Source: Monodelphis domestica (lineage: Eukaryota > Chordata > Mammalia > Didelphimorphia > Didelphidae). From it: 64,000 nucleotides of DNA. The translations under genes were made by a program, and so were the position numbers. Positions 1-43,313 of this stretch are shown in pieces; position 1 is the first letter of the stretch; every line of letters starts with the position of its first letter. Where the stretch lies: contig NC_077234.1 in the NCBI RefSeq assembly GCF_027887165.1, forward strand, positions 189,759,319-189,823,318, read 5' to 3'. Under the pieces are notes generated by a model that made no database searches, was not told the origin of the DNA, and worked only from the letters and a program-made list of their open reading frames with translations.

Positions 1-419
1 GGGCATCTGAAAACAATTTATTTAAATGGCCTTGGAAGCAACTGAAGCAGGCGCCATGGAGCACTTGGCCAAGGCATTGAAATCACCAAGATATCTAGTG
101 CTTCTGAGGTCATTACCAGTCATCCTGACTTTTTCCTTGTCACTGGATTTTGATGAGTATGGAAAGAGGGAAGCTAATGACTCTTTGCCACTCTGCCTCG
201 CTTAATTCCATTTCATGCACAATAATTCAAGCCATCACCCCATTATGTCATTGGTTATCTTTGAAAATGAAGGGTGAACTGCTGTGTCTCCAGCATGGTG
301 CTAGGTATTGGAATAATTCAGGCTAGTAGTATTACTGCTGTAGTTTAGCAACAGCAGGTTTTAATTGATTCTAAAAAATGCTCATGTGACATTAGACTAC
401 ATTAAGAGGTACAAAGCTT
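1..419. other. No gene or named repeat seen
   Basis: Open frames here are short and lack splice support. Confidence 0.4.
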
Positions 420-935
420 CTAGGAATAGAGAGGTGATAGTTCCACCCTGCTCCATCTTCTTTTGACACCTTCTGGAGTGTTGTATTCAGCTCTGGCTAC
501 CATAGTTTGAAAAGTACTGTATAAGCTGGTGAGTGTACAGAGGTAGACAACTAGGATGGTGAAGACCTTGAATCCATGACAAAAGAGCACCAGTTGAAGG
601 AAACAGGAATGTTTAGTTTGGAGAAGAGAAGACTCAGGAGGGAGAAACTGTCTTCAAGCATTTGAAAAGCTATCATATGCAGAAGGGCTTGGACATGTTC
701 GGTTTGGCCCAAGAGGGCAAAATTAGGAGCAAAGAATGGAAGTCCCAAAGAGGCCAATTTAGACTTAAAAATTTCCTAACAATTAGAGCTTTCCAGAAGT
801 GGAATGGGCCACCTTGAGGGCCGGTAGGCTCCCCTTCATTGATGTTCTTCCAATAAAGGATAGATTCCTTTGGTGTATGAGTTGTACTAGATGACCACTG
901 AGATTCTCTTTAACTCTCAAATTCTGATATCATGG
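420..935 (+). mobile_element. L3/CR1 LINE 3' region
   Basis: 'ggaatgggccaccttgaggg', 'gttgtactagatgaccactg' and the terminal 'caaattctgatatcatgg' match the CR1/L3 3' end in sense orientation. Confidence 0.65.
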
Positions 936-2109
936 ACCCTTAAGCAGGTTTTTAGGGAACTTAATCTCCTGCTTATATTGTTTTCATGGGAAACATACTC
1001 TGAGTTCCAAACAACAAATATATGAACAAACTTTGTTTATAAGTTTTATGAAGCTAAGATAATCAACAATGCTATTGTTTACAACAGGGAAAGTTAATTA
1101 GCTAAATGCATAAATTTCACTAGACCATGTAGTTAATTTTTTATAGTTAATTAGTTAAAAAATTAAGGTCTCTTCATTATTACAATTAGTAAATTAAAAT
1201 CTTTCTGTATTTCCACAAACATGCTTGATGTAACAGAATCATTGAATTTTATTTAGAGCTGAAATTTTTGTGAAAGAGCAAATACTTTTATGTAATTATT
1301 GATTACATATTGATAAAAGCAAGAACAATTACAAAGAGATTTCTAAAAAGTTTTATTGATTACTCTTCATGCCTTAAGTATTTCTGAATATGCCCCTTCT
1401 CTCACAGGACTTCCTCTTATAATAAAGAAACAATCCGTTCAATCAACATCGCAACCATGTGTCACGGTATATGCAATATTTCAAGCCCCAAATCTCCCAT
1501 CTATGTGAAGAATGGAAGAAAATCAGTTCCCTCGACTCTTTGCCAGTACCAAACTTAGTTGTTATAATTACATAGCACTTCATTTTGGTTTTGTTGTTTT
1601 TTTCTGCATACATGCCTATTTTCTTCTTTAGAAAATAATTTTTATTGCTATCTTTTGTTTTTCTATTGTTTGAATTTACTTTTATATTACTCTCTTCTCT
1701 TCTCAGAGTGTCATTCCTTGTGATAAAGAATTTAAAAGAGAGAGAGAGAAAGAAGAGAAACCAGTTCACCAGAATTTATCAACTTACACTGGTTATAATG
1801 TTCCACACTCCTATAAGGCTGGTTACTTCAAAGGACTAAGGGGAAGGAGGGAAATAGACTGTCTTTATACCTAAAAAAATTTTTTTAACTGATATCCTCA
1901 TATCACACAATTTCCTCTAGTGCCACTGCTTTATGCTTCCCAGAGAGCCATCTGTAGTAACAATAATATTAAAAAAGAAAGCAAAGACAAACCCCAAATT
2001 TGACCAAAAATAAAAATTCTGAAAATGAATAGAAAGTACCCCATCCCTGCAAAGAGTGGGGAGAAGCATCGTCCATAATTTCATTCAAGTCATGCTTGTT
2101 CTTGTAATA
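936..2109. other. A/T-rich, unassigned
   Basis: Minus and plus frames of about 60-108 codons exist but are compositionally poor, rich in K, N and F, and match nothing I know. Confidence 0.4.
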
Positions 2110-2300
2110 TCAAAAAACTCTCTTTTAATTTTTTGTTGTCCTTTCAGTGGGCATCTACTTTGTTTTCACCTCTTTTCTATCACAAAAGTGCTGCTATAAA
2201 TATTTTGGTACGTATAGGGGCTTTCTTTTTATCAGTGACTTCCTTTGGGCATTAGCCACGTAGTAGAGTCTCTAGGTTAAAACGTATGGAAATTTTATTC
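2110..2300 (-). mobile_element. Old L1 3' region relic
   Basis: 'gtgggcatctactttgttttc' and 'gctgctataaatattttggta' are the antisense wording of old L1 3' ends. Confidence 0.5.
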
Positions 2301-2339
2301 ATTTTATAGAATAGAGTTTCGATAATAGTCAGCTTTAGA

Positions 2340-2765
2340 CACCTATTATGTGCTTGTCCATTATGTTAGACCCAGGGAAGAAATAGTTAGATAGGAAATA
2401 GCAACTGTTCTCAATAAGCTTCTAATCAAACAGGGGCAAAGATGGAGATAGAAAGCATGAGTGCAGAGGACACTGAGGTGAATACGAAGGGAAAATGCTA
2501 TGAGAAATAGGAAGAAGTAGAGATTTCTCTCGAAATAGGAGTGGAAGGAAGGGGAGAGATGGAAAGAGTTCAGTCAAGGCTTTATGACAGTGGTGGTATC
2601 TCAGTTGGACTTTGAAAGGATAGATGTTCCTGAATGGATGGAGGTAGGTGGGGCAAGTCTCTTCCAAGGCATAGGGAGTTAATGTGAAAAATGAAAAACC
2701 AATGAAATCACAGATATAGGAGAAGAAAGTCAAGAAAAGTAGATGCTCAGTTATACTGGAATGTA
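2340..2765 (-). mobile_element. L2 fragment
   Basis: 'tctcaataagcttctaatca' and 'tcagttggactttgaaagga' match the antisense L2 wording seen elsewhere in the window. Confidence 0.45.
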
Positions 2766-2779
2766 GCGTTTGTAAATGA

Positions 2780-3350
2780 AGTCACAACATGGTCATTGCC
2801 TTCAGCATCAAATAAATACAAAATACTATATTTGCTATTCAAAACCCTTCATAACCTAGTTCTCTTCTTCTTTTTCAGTCTTCTTACTCTGTACCCACTG
2901 CCATGTACTCTCACCCAATGACACTGGCCTTCAGACCATTCTGTTAACAAGACATTCCAACTTGGGTCTATGTTTTTCTCTGACTGTATCACATTCCTGG
3001 AATGTTCCCACTCCTCAACTAACTTTGATGGCTTTCTTTAAGTCTCATCTAAAATGTGATCTTTTTCTATTTAAATTTAAATTTTAAATTCTATTTAAAT
3101 TTAATTTAAAATAGAAATTTAATAGAAATTAAAAAGAAAAATGGAATTTAATGGGAAATATTTATTTTCTATTTATCCTCTTCATAGCCTGCTTTCTCTA
3201 TATTTGTTTGTACATTTTCTCCTACAGTAGACTGTAAGCTGCTTGAAGTTAAGAGCTTATAATTTTTTGCCTCTTTTTGGATCTTCAGTACTTAGCACAA
3301 TGCCTAAGACATAAAAGGAACTTAATAAATGTTTTTTGATTGATTTACTG
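2780..3350 (+). mobile_element. L2 3' end, sense, with an A/T-rich insertion
   Basis: 'ctgtacccactgccatgtac', 'cattcctggaatgttcccac' and 'agcacaatgcctaagacata' followed by 'cttaataaatg' are L2 3' sequence. The A/T-only block at 3065-3175 is not part of L2. Confidence 0.6.
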
Positions 3351-3540
3351 GTAAAGTGGCTTGGAGATTTTATAATACTCTCAACATAAGCATCAGGAGG
3401 TGATATTTTATTTGGAAGGCAATGGATAGTTACAATACCATTTCTAAATATAGGACGTGATACCATCTGGAGGATTATTACTTTGGTAATTATGTGAAGG
3501 ATGGATTTAAGTAAGAATAGACTAGAAACCACCATTTAGA

Positions 3541-3702
3541 GAAGGAAGTGTGATATAGTACAAAGGGCACTGGGCTTTGACTCATGAGTCTGAAAATCTG
3601 GGTTTGAGTCCTGAATTTGCCTGCTCTTAACTATATAGCCATGGGCAAATAACTTTTCTTTTTTGGAGCTTCAGTTTCTTTACATGTAAAATGACTAGAG
3701 CT
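3541..3702 (+). mobile_element. MIR-type SINE
   Basis: 'gggcactgggctttgactca' and 'ttacatgtaaaatgactaga' fit MIR. Confidence 0.5.
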
Positions 3703-3897
3703 GTGGGTCAGCTAGGTGGCTCAGTGGATAGAGAGCCAGGCCTGGATAGAGGAGGTCCTGGATTAAAATCTGACCTCAAATACTTTCTAGTTGTGTGATC
3801 TGAGCTGAGCAAATCATTTAACCTCCATTGTTGAGCTTTTACTACTCGTCTGTCTTAGAATCAATATTGTTTCTAAAACAAGAGGTAAGCATTAACC
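3703..3897 (+). mobile_element. Marsupial tRNA-type SINE, with target duplication
   Basis: 'cagctaggtggctcagtgga' start; AAATGACTAGAGCT flanks it at 3689-3702 and 3898-3911. It is inserted at the end of a MIR (3541-3702). Confidence 0.8.
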
Positions 3898-4379
3898 AAA
3901 TGACTAGAGCTTGACTAACTTTCAGTAGGTCCCATTTAGATGTAATATTTGAGATGCCTTATGACAGTTCAGTAAGTTGGAAGAGATGAGGGACTGAAGG
4001 TGGTAAAAAGAAGAAGAGCAGAAAGATGGAAAAGACATTGTGGAAGTTAGTTTCATACCAGATATATAAAGAGAATAAGAAATCTTTCTTGGAGAATGAT
4101 TCTTTCCTAGTGACTCCTATTGGATACCCAGGTACCATATTAACATGATATGTATATCAAGAGATAGCCATGGTATTGTGGACAGAAATCTGGCTTAAGA
4201 GCCAGTAGGACCGGGGGTCCTTTTCCTCCTCGGATAGACTTACTATGTAATGTTGGGCAAATCATATAACCTCTCAATGTTCTAAGCAGATTTCCAAGAT
4301 CAAGTTGCAGAACAAATGGTAAAGAGAGCTCTCCTAAATCAGTGAAATCAGCTTCAATCCTTATCCCTATATATGTCAA

Positions 4380-4865
4380 AGTGAAGTGCATTCATTATAG
4401 GGGTAGGAGGTGACAAGAAAGCAGTGTGACTCAGACCCAGAAAGAGTAAGGTTGAACAAAAATATCCCGCCCTCCCATTTATTCAGGAAGGGTCAAGAAA
4501 GAAGTAAAATTTTAGTCACAATTTGAATGTTGAAAGGATACATTTGAGGGCTGAGGTGGAAAGAGAGCTCAAGGAATGTGGTACAATTTGGAGAAAGGCA
4601 AAGATTGGCTGAGATGTTTGTCTAAGGTAAAAAAAAATGCATTGTAGGAAGAATTGGGGAGGGAAAGGAGGGAAACAAGGGAAGAGAGCTATTTGGGGGT
4701 CAATTTATTGAAGGACAGTTTAGTTTTAGACAACACCTTGGATTTTGGTTAGTATAGGTATAATACAGATTTCTTTTGAGGGAAAAACAGAAGGAAATTA
4801 GACACTAGGAAAGATCTTGGAAGAATCTGATTGAATTTGACAACATTATTGATGATAGGTCAATA
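4380..4865 (-). mobile_element. L2 fragment
   Basis: 'atttgaatgttgaaaggata', 'gcaaagattggctgagatgt' and 'ggattttggttagtataggt' follow the order of the antisense L2 ORF region. Confidence 0.4.
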
Positions 4866-4889
4866 AGAATCATATACGAGTACGCTGTA

Positions 4890-5035
4890 CATGTTTAGGT
4901 AAGAGCAATGGATCTAGCATCAAGGAAACCTGAGTTCAAATCTAGATGCAGACACTTACTAGTTGTGTGACCTTGGACAGAGAACTTAATATCTGTGTAT
5001 TTTTTTAACAGTTAAAGAGAAATGACCATTTTATA
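4890..5035 (+). mobile_element. MIR-type SINE
   Basis: 'aaacctgagttcaaatctag' and 'cttactagttgtgtgacctt' are the tRNA-like and core parts. Confidence 0.5.
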
Positions 5036-5329
5036 TGAATTACAAGTTTGTTGTTCTGCATTTGATGAATAGTAAATTGAATTTTTGGCTGTCATATTTC
5101 AGCTGAGCTACCTATGACCTACATAGAAAGGACTGAGTTCTCCTTCCTGATATATCAGAAACATCTGGAGAAGGAAAACTATGTGGAGACTTTACTTTTT
5201 AGTTCCTTTTAATTGGTAGCATAGCCCCCAAAGCTAATTCTGTTGTGGGCTTGGTTAAGAGAGGCATAGCTTCTAAGAAAATGGAGTTAGTTATCTTCAT
5301 TCCTAGTTGGGCAACATCTGGACTATTAT

Positions 5330-5800
5330 GTACATTTTTGGGCATACAATTTTAGCAATATTCTTGATAAGCTGAAGAGTATTCAAACAAATGAACCATA
5401 ATGGTTAATGGCCTTAAGTCCATGTTGTATGAAGATCCATTGAAATAGATCGTAATATCTTACCTGGAGAGGGGTTATGATTCCTTTTTTTTTTCCCCCA
5501 AGTTGTTGGAAGGTTGTCATATAGAATAGGGAATAGATTGTTTTTGGCCTCACAAGGCAGAGTTAGGAATGAGTAATTCATACTTCATAATAATTGATGT
5601 TAAGTGGAATGAACTGCCTCAAGAGACTATGGTTTTACCTTATGGAAGGTCTTTAAATAAGGACTGAATAATCCTGTGCCAGGTAGATTGTACTGTAGAA
5701 AAATGTTCATTTTGGAGTACATATTAATTCTGAGACCATATCACTGCTCAAGATCCTTCCAACTTTGAAATTCTGTGATTCTAAGTTTTATTCCTCAAGT
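5330..5800 (+). mobile_element. L3/CR1 LINE 3' region
   Basis: 'tggaatgaactgcctcaaga', 'aggtctttaaataaggactg' and the terminal 'ttgaaattctgtgattctaa' are the CR1/L3 3' end. Confidence 0.6.
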
Positions 5801-5944
5801 TAACTGTAGTGGAAAGTTAAATGAAATCAATATCCTTAAGATTCAAGATGAATTAGTCTATATATGTTTTACATGGGGAATTGAGGAATCTCTCATCTTC
5901 AGACTGGACTTGGCAAATTTAATTTGTCAAAAGTAATTCTGCAT

Positions 5945-6340
5945 CTAACCAGGAGAACATTGTACACAGAGACTGATACATCATGGCACAATTGAATGTA
6001 GTAGACTTTTCTACTAGCAGCAATGCAACGATCTAGGACAATTCAGACAAACTAATACCCTATCCACATCTAGAGAAAGAACTGTGGGGACAGAAACGCA
6101 TAAGAAAAACATATGATTGACATGTGGTTCAATGGGTATGTGATTTGGGTTTTATGTTAAAAGATCACTCTACTGCAAATGTGAATAGCAGGAAATAGGT
6201 TTGGAACAATGATACATGTATAAGTCAGTGGAATTGCTTGTCAGCTCCTGGAGGGGGGAAGGAAGAAGGATAGGGAAAGTCCTGAATCATATAACCATCG
6301 AAAATTATTCTAAATCAATCTTGGGAGCCTATAGCTACAA
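5945..6340 (+). mobile_element. L1 3' UTR piece
   Basis: 'gtacacagagactgatacat', 'tccacatctagagaaagaac' and 'gtggaattgcttgtcagctc' match marsupial L1 3' UTR in sense orientation. It lies just downstream of gene A. Confidence 0.6.
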
Positions 6341-6456
6341 TATGTAATATATGGATTTGGTGGACTGTAAATTATGGTGGCATAATCAAAAAGAAGAGCA
6401 AGAAAAATACAAATGAATATATATCAACACACATGCCAGAAATATACTAAATTAAT

Positions 6457-6462
6457 TTTATT
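6457..6462 (-). promoter_or_regulatory. Candidate poly(A) signal for gene A
   Basis: AATAAA on the minus strand about 257 bp past the gene A stop. It lies beyond a plus-strand L1 3' UTR piece. Position is plausible; no transcript evidence. Confidence 0.35.
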
Positions 6463-6718
6463 ATGAGTAGCATCATGGAAATGCAATTATATTAAATATC
6501 TATGGAGAGGGGCATGAAACAATAGGATAGTTCCTGAGATTAAAGGAGTCAGTGGAGAAAAATCTAAAAAGACCTCCAAAAAGTGAGCCTAAAATGTTTC
6601 CTATTTTTTGGCATTGTTGTGAGAATTTTATGTAGTTAGTAACAAATCTCTTTAGCTTCAGAGTTTTGGGTGAGTTCAGAATTCTTCCTCATTCTGTCTC
6701 AATCCCAGATTTTCCTTC

Positions 6719-37239
<30,521 letters not shown>

Positions 37240-37649
37240 TCAGCAAAGGGAAATGTGCAAAATTAACTCCAGATTCCCAGTTTTATGTGAGTTCTCAGAA
37301 GAGGAGATGATGCAAATCTTTGCTTGATTAATGCCACCTACGCAAATAAGAGAATAGGGTTTTTGAGGGAGAGTTGGATAATGAAGGGAAGACAAAAAAA
37401 CCACAGAAATAGGATCATTATTATCATCATTTCTTGATGGGCCCTGGGCCAAAAATTTTAAGCCCTGCAGTTGTTCTTTACCTTGCCAAGTGCCGGCACC
37501 ACACCAGGAGCTATGGGAAGTCTGCTTCTTAGGTAACCAAGATCAAACTGTTCTGCTTCTTTTAAAATCAAGCAAATGAAGTGATTCTTTGCTCTGTAAT
37601 GGACACATGATTCTTTTGCCCACTGAGGGGGAAAGCCTGAACAAAGACA

Positions 37650-37872
37650 AAATTTTTTTCTTTTTCTTTTCTTTTTAAAAAAATCCTTACCTTCTGTCTT
37701 AGAATCAATATGCAGTGTCAGTTCCAAGGGAGAGGAGCAGTAAGGGTTAAGCAATTGGGATTAAGTGACTTGCACAGGGTCACACAGCTAGGAAATATTT
37801 GAGGTCACATCCTAATCCAGGAACTTCCATCTCTAGGTTTGGCTCTCTCTCCACTGAGCTGTCTAGTTTCCC
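37650..37872 (-). mobile_element. tRNA-type SINE, antisense
   Basis: 'ccttaccttctgtcttagaa' to 'ccactgagctgtctagtttc'. About 420 bp upstream of the gene A start codon, so it lies in or near the promoter or leader region. Confidence 0.8.
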
Positions 37873-37879
37873 CACAAAT

Positions 37880-38040
37880 GTGAATTATATTATTTCTGCC
37901 ATCATATGTAATAATTCCAGAAAGATGTAGATGTCAAGAAGATCTGGTTCCAAATGTTATCTCAGACACTTATTTTGTAAGTCTGAGCAAGTAATTTAAC
38001 ATCTCTGAATTCAATCTTCTCCTCTGTAAAATAGGAGGAC
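37880..38040 (+). mobile_element. MIR-type SINE
   Basis: 'caagaagatctggttccaaa' and 'tctcctctgtaaaataggag'. Confidence 0.5.
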
Positions 38041-38049
38041 TAAATAGTC

Positions 38050-38340
38050 TATGTGGGTAGCTAGATGGTGCAGAATACTGGATCTAGATTCAGGAAGACT
38101 CGTCTTCCTGAGTTCAAATCTGGCTTCAGACTCTTACTAGCTGTGTGACCCTGGGCAAGTCACTTAATCATATAAATTAATTATTTAAATTTAATTAATA
38201 AGCATGTGTACCTCATTCATTTCCTCATCTGTAAAAATGAGCAGGAGAAGAAAATGGCAAACTACTCTGGCATCTCTGCCAAGAAAACTTCAAATGGGGC
38301 AATGAAGAGTTGGACACAATTGAAATGACTGACAAAATGA
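38050..38340 (+). mobile_element. Second-family SINE with an A/T-rich insertion
   Basis: 'agctagatggtgcagaatac' to 'gagttggacacaattgaaat'; 38170-38205 is an A/T-only insert. It carries a subfamily hairpin, 'tcaggaagactcgtcttcct'. Confidence 0.7.
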
Positions 38341-39306
38341 TCTGTATGTTTGCTTTCTGTTCTAAATAGATAATCTTGTGACTTTATGGTAACATTACTG
38401 GTAATTTCCATTCTATATTCCTCTGGTAAAATCTAGAGTACATTTCAGGCAGGGCACCTAAGGATTATTAGGTCAGGAAAAAAACAAGATGATGTCTGGC
38501 AGTAGCAAATGTTTTCAGGGATTCTTTATCTGCGACATCCTCAGTGTAGTGGGGTGTAGAAACTCCCCGCCCTTTCACAGCTGCTGAAGGGATTGGGTGT
38601 ATAATGAATAAAATCTCCATCTAGGGGACTGGGCTAAGACTTGTGATTTCATCACTACAAGGAACTTAATGGGTGAGAAAACCCCCTCTACCACTGCTGT
38701 GTGGTACCTTCTCTTATCACTTACACAATTGGAGAGTTGCCTAAAACACTGAGTAGTGAAGAGACTTGTCCATGGTCTCCTAGCCAGTATGTTTTAGAGA
38801 TGGAACTTAAGGGTCTCCATAAAAAGAAGAATGTCAAGTTTTCTGTGAGAGCTAGGGAAACTAGAGAGTGGAAAAGTCAAAATAATAATTCACACCTTTT
38901 TTTCTTAAGCCATATCAAACATGTAATAAAGATATTATAATTTTTGTTTTGAGTTTTAATATCAACGGTAAATCTCTTGCTATAATAATATTGATTGTCA
39001 CTTCCTGTGAAGCACCCTTGCCATCTAAGTGAGTTAAAGGTATAAAGGAAAAGGAAGGGAATGAAGTGAACCATTGTTTTGTATTTCAGGCTCCTTTCCT
39101 TAATTTCATTCCCTATGAGTTTCTTGGCATCTCAACTGCTATTTGTCTTTGTACTTTATAGCTATTCTCTATGATATCCAGCTTGATGGAGATATTCATG
39201 CCACTCTCTTCCTTCCTGTTCCTCTTTACTTATTGCTATTTATAGCCAGTTTCTATCTGGTTTCCACTCTCAAGCTTCAGAATAATATACCCTTCTGGTT
39301 TCTTAT

Positions 39307-39550
39307 TTTGGGGCAACTAGGTGGTACAGTAGAGTGTTGGTCTGGGCTCAGGAAGACTCAACTCCCTGAGTTCAAATATGGCCTTAGACTCTTACTGGCA
39401 GTGTCAACTTGGGTTCTGTTTGCCTCAACTTCCTCATCTGCAAAATGAACTGGAGGATGAAATGACTAAAGACACTCCCGTGTCTTTGCCAAGAAAACCC
39501 CAAATGGGGATATGAAGAGTTGACACAACTGAAATGACTGAAAAAACAAA
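39307..39550 (+). mobile_element. Second-family SINE
   Basis: 'ggggcaactaggtggtacag' to 'tgaagagttgacacaactga'. Confidence 0.7.
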
Positions 39551-40252
39551 CAAATTTCTTACTGTCACCAAGCTGTCTTGACTTTGTTCCTCAACGAGTC
39601 ACTCCTTTGTAGACAATGCTGTCTCTTCCCTGGAAGATTTCTTCTCCCTGGAACAAAACAACTTTTCTTTAGTAGTTCCTTCTCCCCTGCCCCTTATCCC
39701 TCAGGGTTTTACTACTAAACTTTATGAATAAACAAATAGGTGTTGGGAAGGAACTAAATAAAATGGGGAAGGGAAAATTCAGAGCTATATAATGGTTTAA
39801 TAGTTGTTCTTAGACAAACATTCCAAGAACTCATTTTGTTTTTTTCTTACTTCCTTTCCTCTTCCATACATGCATATTAATTTACACTTTTTATGTCTAG
39901 AACTATTTTTACACAATTTTTTCCCTTTCAAACTATTATCCAGAAATTTTCTCCTTCCTTTGAAGAAGAAAGCAGAAGAAAAGAATCTCCCAATCTCCTT
40001 CTTATTCCCTTTCTCTCCCTTCAGAGAGCATCCTAAGCCCTAGACCTACCTTCTCCTCTTGTCCTCTCTAAAAGATCTATTTAAACTCTATAAATTGCAC
40101 CTGTCTAAGCCTAGGAAGAATTTATATCTTGGAGGGACTTCTAGCCCGGCTCTCTCAGTATTTATCACCCCCTCATCTTAGGTCCCCATGAAGGAAAAGC
40201 TAACCAGTCAAACTCAGCCATCTAGGTGAAGCTTCACCATCTCAGAAGTACA

Positions 40253-40480
40253 ATGACGCAGTAAGTCATAAAGTCATAGAACTTTAAATGGAGGAATCAT
40301 CAAACCAACATTCCACACCATTTACATTTGCATCTACATGTAAACCTACAGGCCATTACCAGCAAGTAAAGAGCACACCTGGCCAAGATACCATCAAAAA
40401 TAGCCAGTAAAAAGAGTGGAGTGTCAACCGTTATCGGGAGCATTTTGTTGTTGTTGCAGTGACTCTTTTAGTAAAGGGGA
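40253..40480 (+). repeat. Local duplicate, copy 1
   Basis: Starts 'atgacgcagtaagtcataaa' and ends near 'gactcttttagtaaagggg'. The same sequence recurs about 850 bp away inside a SINE. No coding frame or known repeat recognised. Confidence 0.85.
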
Positions 40481-40964
40481 CATATGCAAAGATTATCCTA
40501 TGTAGATACACACCACTGCCAGATTACTATACATTATTCCTCTACTAAATAAAACTGCTTATGCCTTCTTGTTGACTACTTAATAAAGTAAAAATTCCTT
40601 AGCTTAGCCTTAAATTCCTTCCTTCATAGGTTGGATCCAGCCTACCTTTTCAGCCTTATCTCTGCTTCACTGAATTGAAGAAACTGTTTTCTGAGGATAG
40701 GATTTGGATTTCTGGGTCATGGTTTAAATTATAGGGATGTTAAGTTTTTGACAAAGGATCGAATATAATTGTGAAAGGCCAGTAAAAATGTATGTTTTTG
40801 GGATCTTGCAAATTTAATGAAGAGAACTTTAAATTAAAAAGGAATGGAGAAAGAAAGGGCTCAATACTTATAGTGCAGGAAGGTGAACATTTATTGAGAA
40901 GCACAGAACCTGATAGAAAACAAAGCAGCCCACAATAAAAACATGTCATCAGAAATCAATATAT

Positions 40965-41385
40965 ACAGGGGACAGCTGGGTGGCTCAGCGGATAGAGAAA
41001 GCAGGCTCAGAGATGGGAGGTCCTGGGTTCAAATTTGATCTCAGACACTTCCTAGCTGTGTGACTGGGCAAATCACTAAACTTCCATTGCTTATTCTTAT
41101 GACACAGTAAGTCATAAAGTCCTAGAATTGTTGATGAAGGAATCATCAAACCAACATTCCACACCATTTACATTTGCACCTACATTTAAAGCTATAGGCC
41201 ATCAGAGCAAGTAAAGAGCACATTTGGCAAAGATATCATCAAGAATAGCCAGTAAAATTGTTGGAGTGTAAACCCTTATTGTTGCAGAGTGACTCTTTTA
41301 GTAAGGGGTAACAAATACTCCTGCCTTGGGAGCAACATACAGTATTGATTCTAAGATGGAAGGTATGGGTTAAAAGAAAAAAAGA
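40965..41385 (+). mobile_element. tRNA-type SINE interrupted by the local duplicate
   Basis: SINE body 40965-41098, then foreign sequence, then the SINE 3' part from about 41319 ('ctgccttgggagcaacatac') to an A-rich tail. Confidence 0.75.
41099..41309 (+). repeat. Local duplicate, copy 2, inside a SINE
   Basis: Starts 'atgacacagtaagtcataaa', shares 'aatcatcaaaccaacattcc' and 'gactcttttagtaa' with copy 1. It is shorter by about 17 bp, with the largest gap near its 3' end. Confidence 0.85.
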
Positions 41386-41389
41386 AGAA

Positions 41390-42360
41390 ATAGATGCACA
41401 AATCCAGAAAGTATGGGTAGGAAGTATCTTTTATTCCATAGAAAATGGAGACCTAGGGAGATTAGTTGATTTCAGAGATGAGCTTTGAATCCAATTCCTT
41501 CCCAGCTCTAGAGCTAGCACTCTTTTCAGAGAAGGGAGCTGACATGTAGGACAAAAAATTTTTTTCACTGACTTTCAGGAAGTGTGCTATGTTTTTATTC
41601 CTGTCTGTGTCAATCAATAATACCTATTCACAAAATGCAAATTAATTTCCCCAGCAAGTATGAGAGAAAGCTAGGGCAATATCTTGCCTTGTTCTAATAT
41701 ATCCTGGAAGCTTTTTGAAGTTGGAAGAACAGTAAAAAACAGCTGCTCACTCTCGCTTTGAAAAGGCAAACATACTTGTCCACAAGTAATGTGATGGGAA
41801 GATTTTAGCACTGAAGACTGGAAAAAGATAGCTGTTGACATTCATTTTTTTTCCCCCTCAAAGACTACCAAAATCATTGTCACAAGAAGTCCAACAGCTG
41901 CTTAAAGTTTCTCCTCAATATGTTTTAATTCAAATTTAAATTCAATTTAAATTCAAATGATTCTTTTCTAAGCTAGCTGCTAGGAAGATGACTTACAAGG
42001 ACAATGGTTCTCTCTTTTAAAGAGGACTGAAGGAAAATGATATTCTTTTGAATGGGATTGTTTTGGCTCCACTTTTGGTTCTCTGCACATTATAACCACA
42101 TCATTTTTACCTTCTCACCCTGTAAATCCCTTCCTTCTCCTACAACCTCCTTCTCCCATTGGTGAGCTCCTTTTAAACCTCCATTTGAGGGTGGACCCTG
42201 ATCAGCCATCCTTTTTTCTTCTCCCAGCTCTGCTTCTGACTCTTAGGACTTTGTCACCATGTCCCCACACTCAGATGGTCATCTCCTTTTTATGTGTTTA
42301 TTCTACCCTTAAAAGGAAAATGCTTTGAAAGGTATAAAGTCCAATGTAGATGTGAACTAT
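41390..42360. other. Intergenic, unassigned
   Basis: Only short A/T palindromic tracts such as 'ttcaaatttaaattcaattt' near 41930-41960 stand out. Confidence 0.35.
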
Positions 42361-42365
42361 GTATG

Positions 42366-42535
42366 TGGCTTTTAACTTTTTTTTTAACCCTTCCCTAACA
42401 TCTTAGAATCATCAATGTGTATTGATTCTAAGGCAGAAGAGTGTTAAGGGCTAGGCAATGAGGGTTAAGTGTCACACAGCTAGGAAGTGTCTGAGGCCAG
42501 ATTTGAACTTCAGCACTGAACCACCCAGATTCCCC
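42366..42535 (-). mobile_element. tRNA-type SINE, antisense
   Basis: T-rich start, 'gattctaaggcagaagagtg', 'gtgtctgaggccagatttga'. Confidence 0.7.
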
Positions 42536-43245
42536 CTGGCTGTTATCTCTCTGACTATCTTTGCTGTAGAATAATAGCAGCAGTTATAAAATGTGCCTGT
42601 CATCATCATTAGGTAAGGGTGAAGAGGGTGAGAAGCAAGGAAATGGATTGAACCAAGGTTTTATTATTTTTCTGACTATTTTATCTCTGGAACTTATGTT
42701 ATTTTCCTATTTATTATCCAAGTTTAATAGTTTTAATAAAGAGTTGAATTTTTATTTAATGAAATAAATAAGCCTTATCTAAGGCAAAAATTCTCATATG
42801 TGAGTCATAGAAATATTATTTTTGTTTAAATGGATTATCTATTTATGGAAAAGAACCCACTTGTCTATCACTTCTCAAATAGGGTCAGTATCTTCCTTCA
42901 AGAATTTTTGTGGAAACAGTTTAACTTTTTAAAAAGGAAAGTAAGAAATGATATAGAAAAATAGCAATATTGCCACCATTTTTAACTCTCTGGACATTAC
43001 TATCATGTCAGCTGCCTTCTTACTCTGGAAGTTTCCAACTATTTTCCCTTTAGGAGATAATAGAGGACTTTGGAAGCCATTTATAACTGCTATTATCTAT
43101 CTGGAAGAACAAAGGGGTTGAAACTAATGTCACATAACCCAAATTTAAAAAACTATTTGTGAGATCTGACAATTATAAAAGATCTTTAATCAAATTCAAA
43201 TCACATTCTTTTGATTTTTGCTTGATACCATTTGTTGCTGGCTCA

Positions 43246-43313
43246 CATACATATATACATATGTGTATGTATATGTATGTGTGCATATATATATATGTAC
43301 ATATATATATATT
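43246..43313. repeat. (AT/GT)n simple repeat
   Basis: Alternating 'atatgtgtatgtatatgtat' and 'catatatatatatgtacata'. Confidence 0.85.

Noticed and set aside
38091-38112. Short hairpin 'tcaggaagactcgtcttcctga'-like in a SINE, first read as a second palindrome
   Set aside because: SINE copies at about 11143 and 39350 carry the same 'aggaagactca...ttcctgagttc' wording, so it is a subfamily trait and not a local event.
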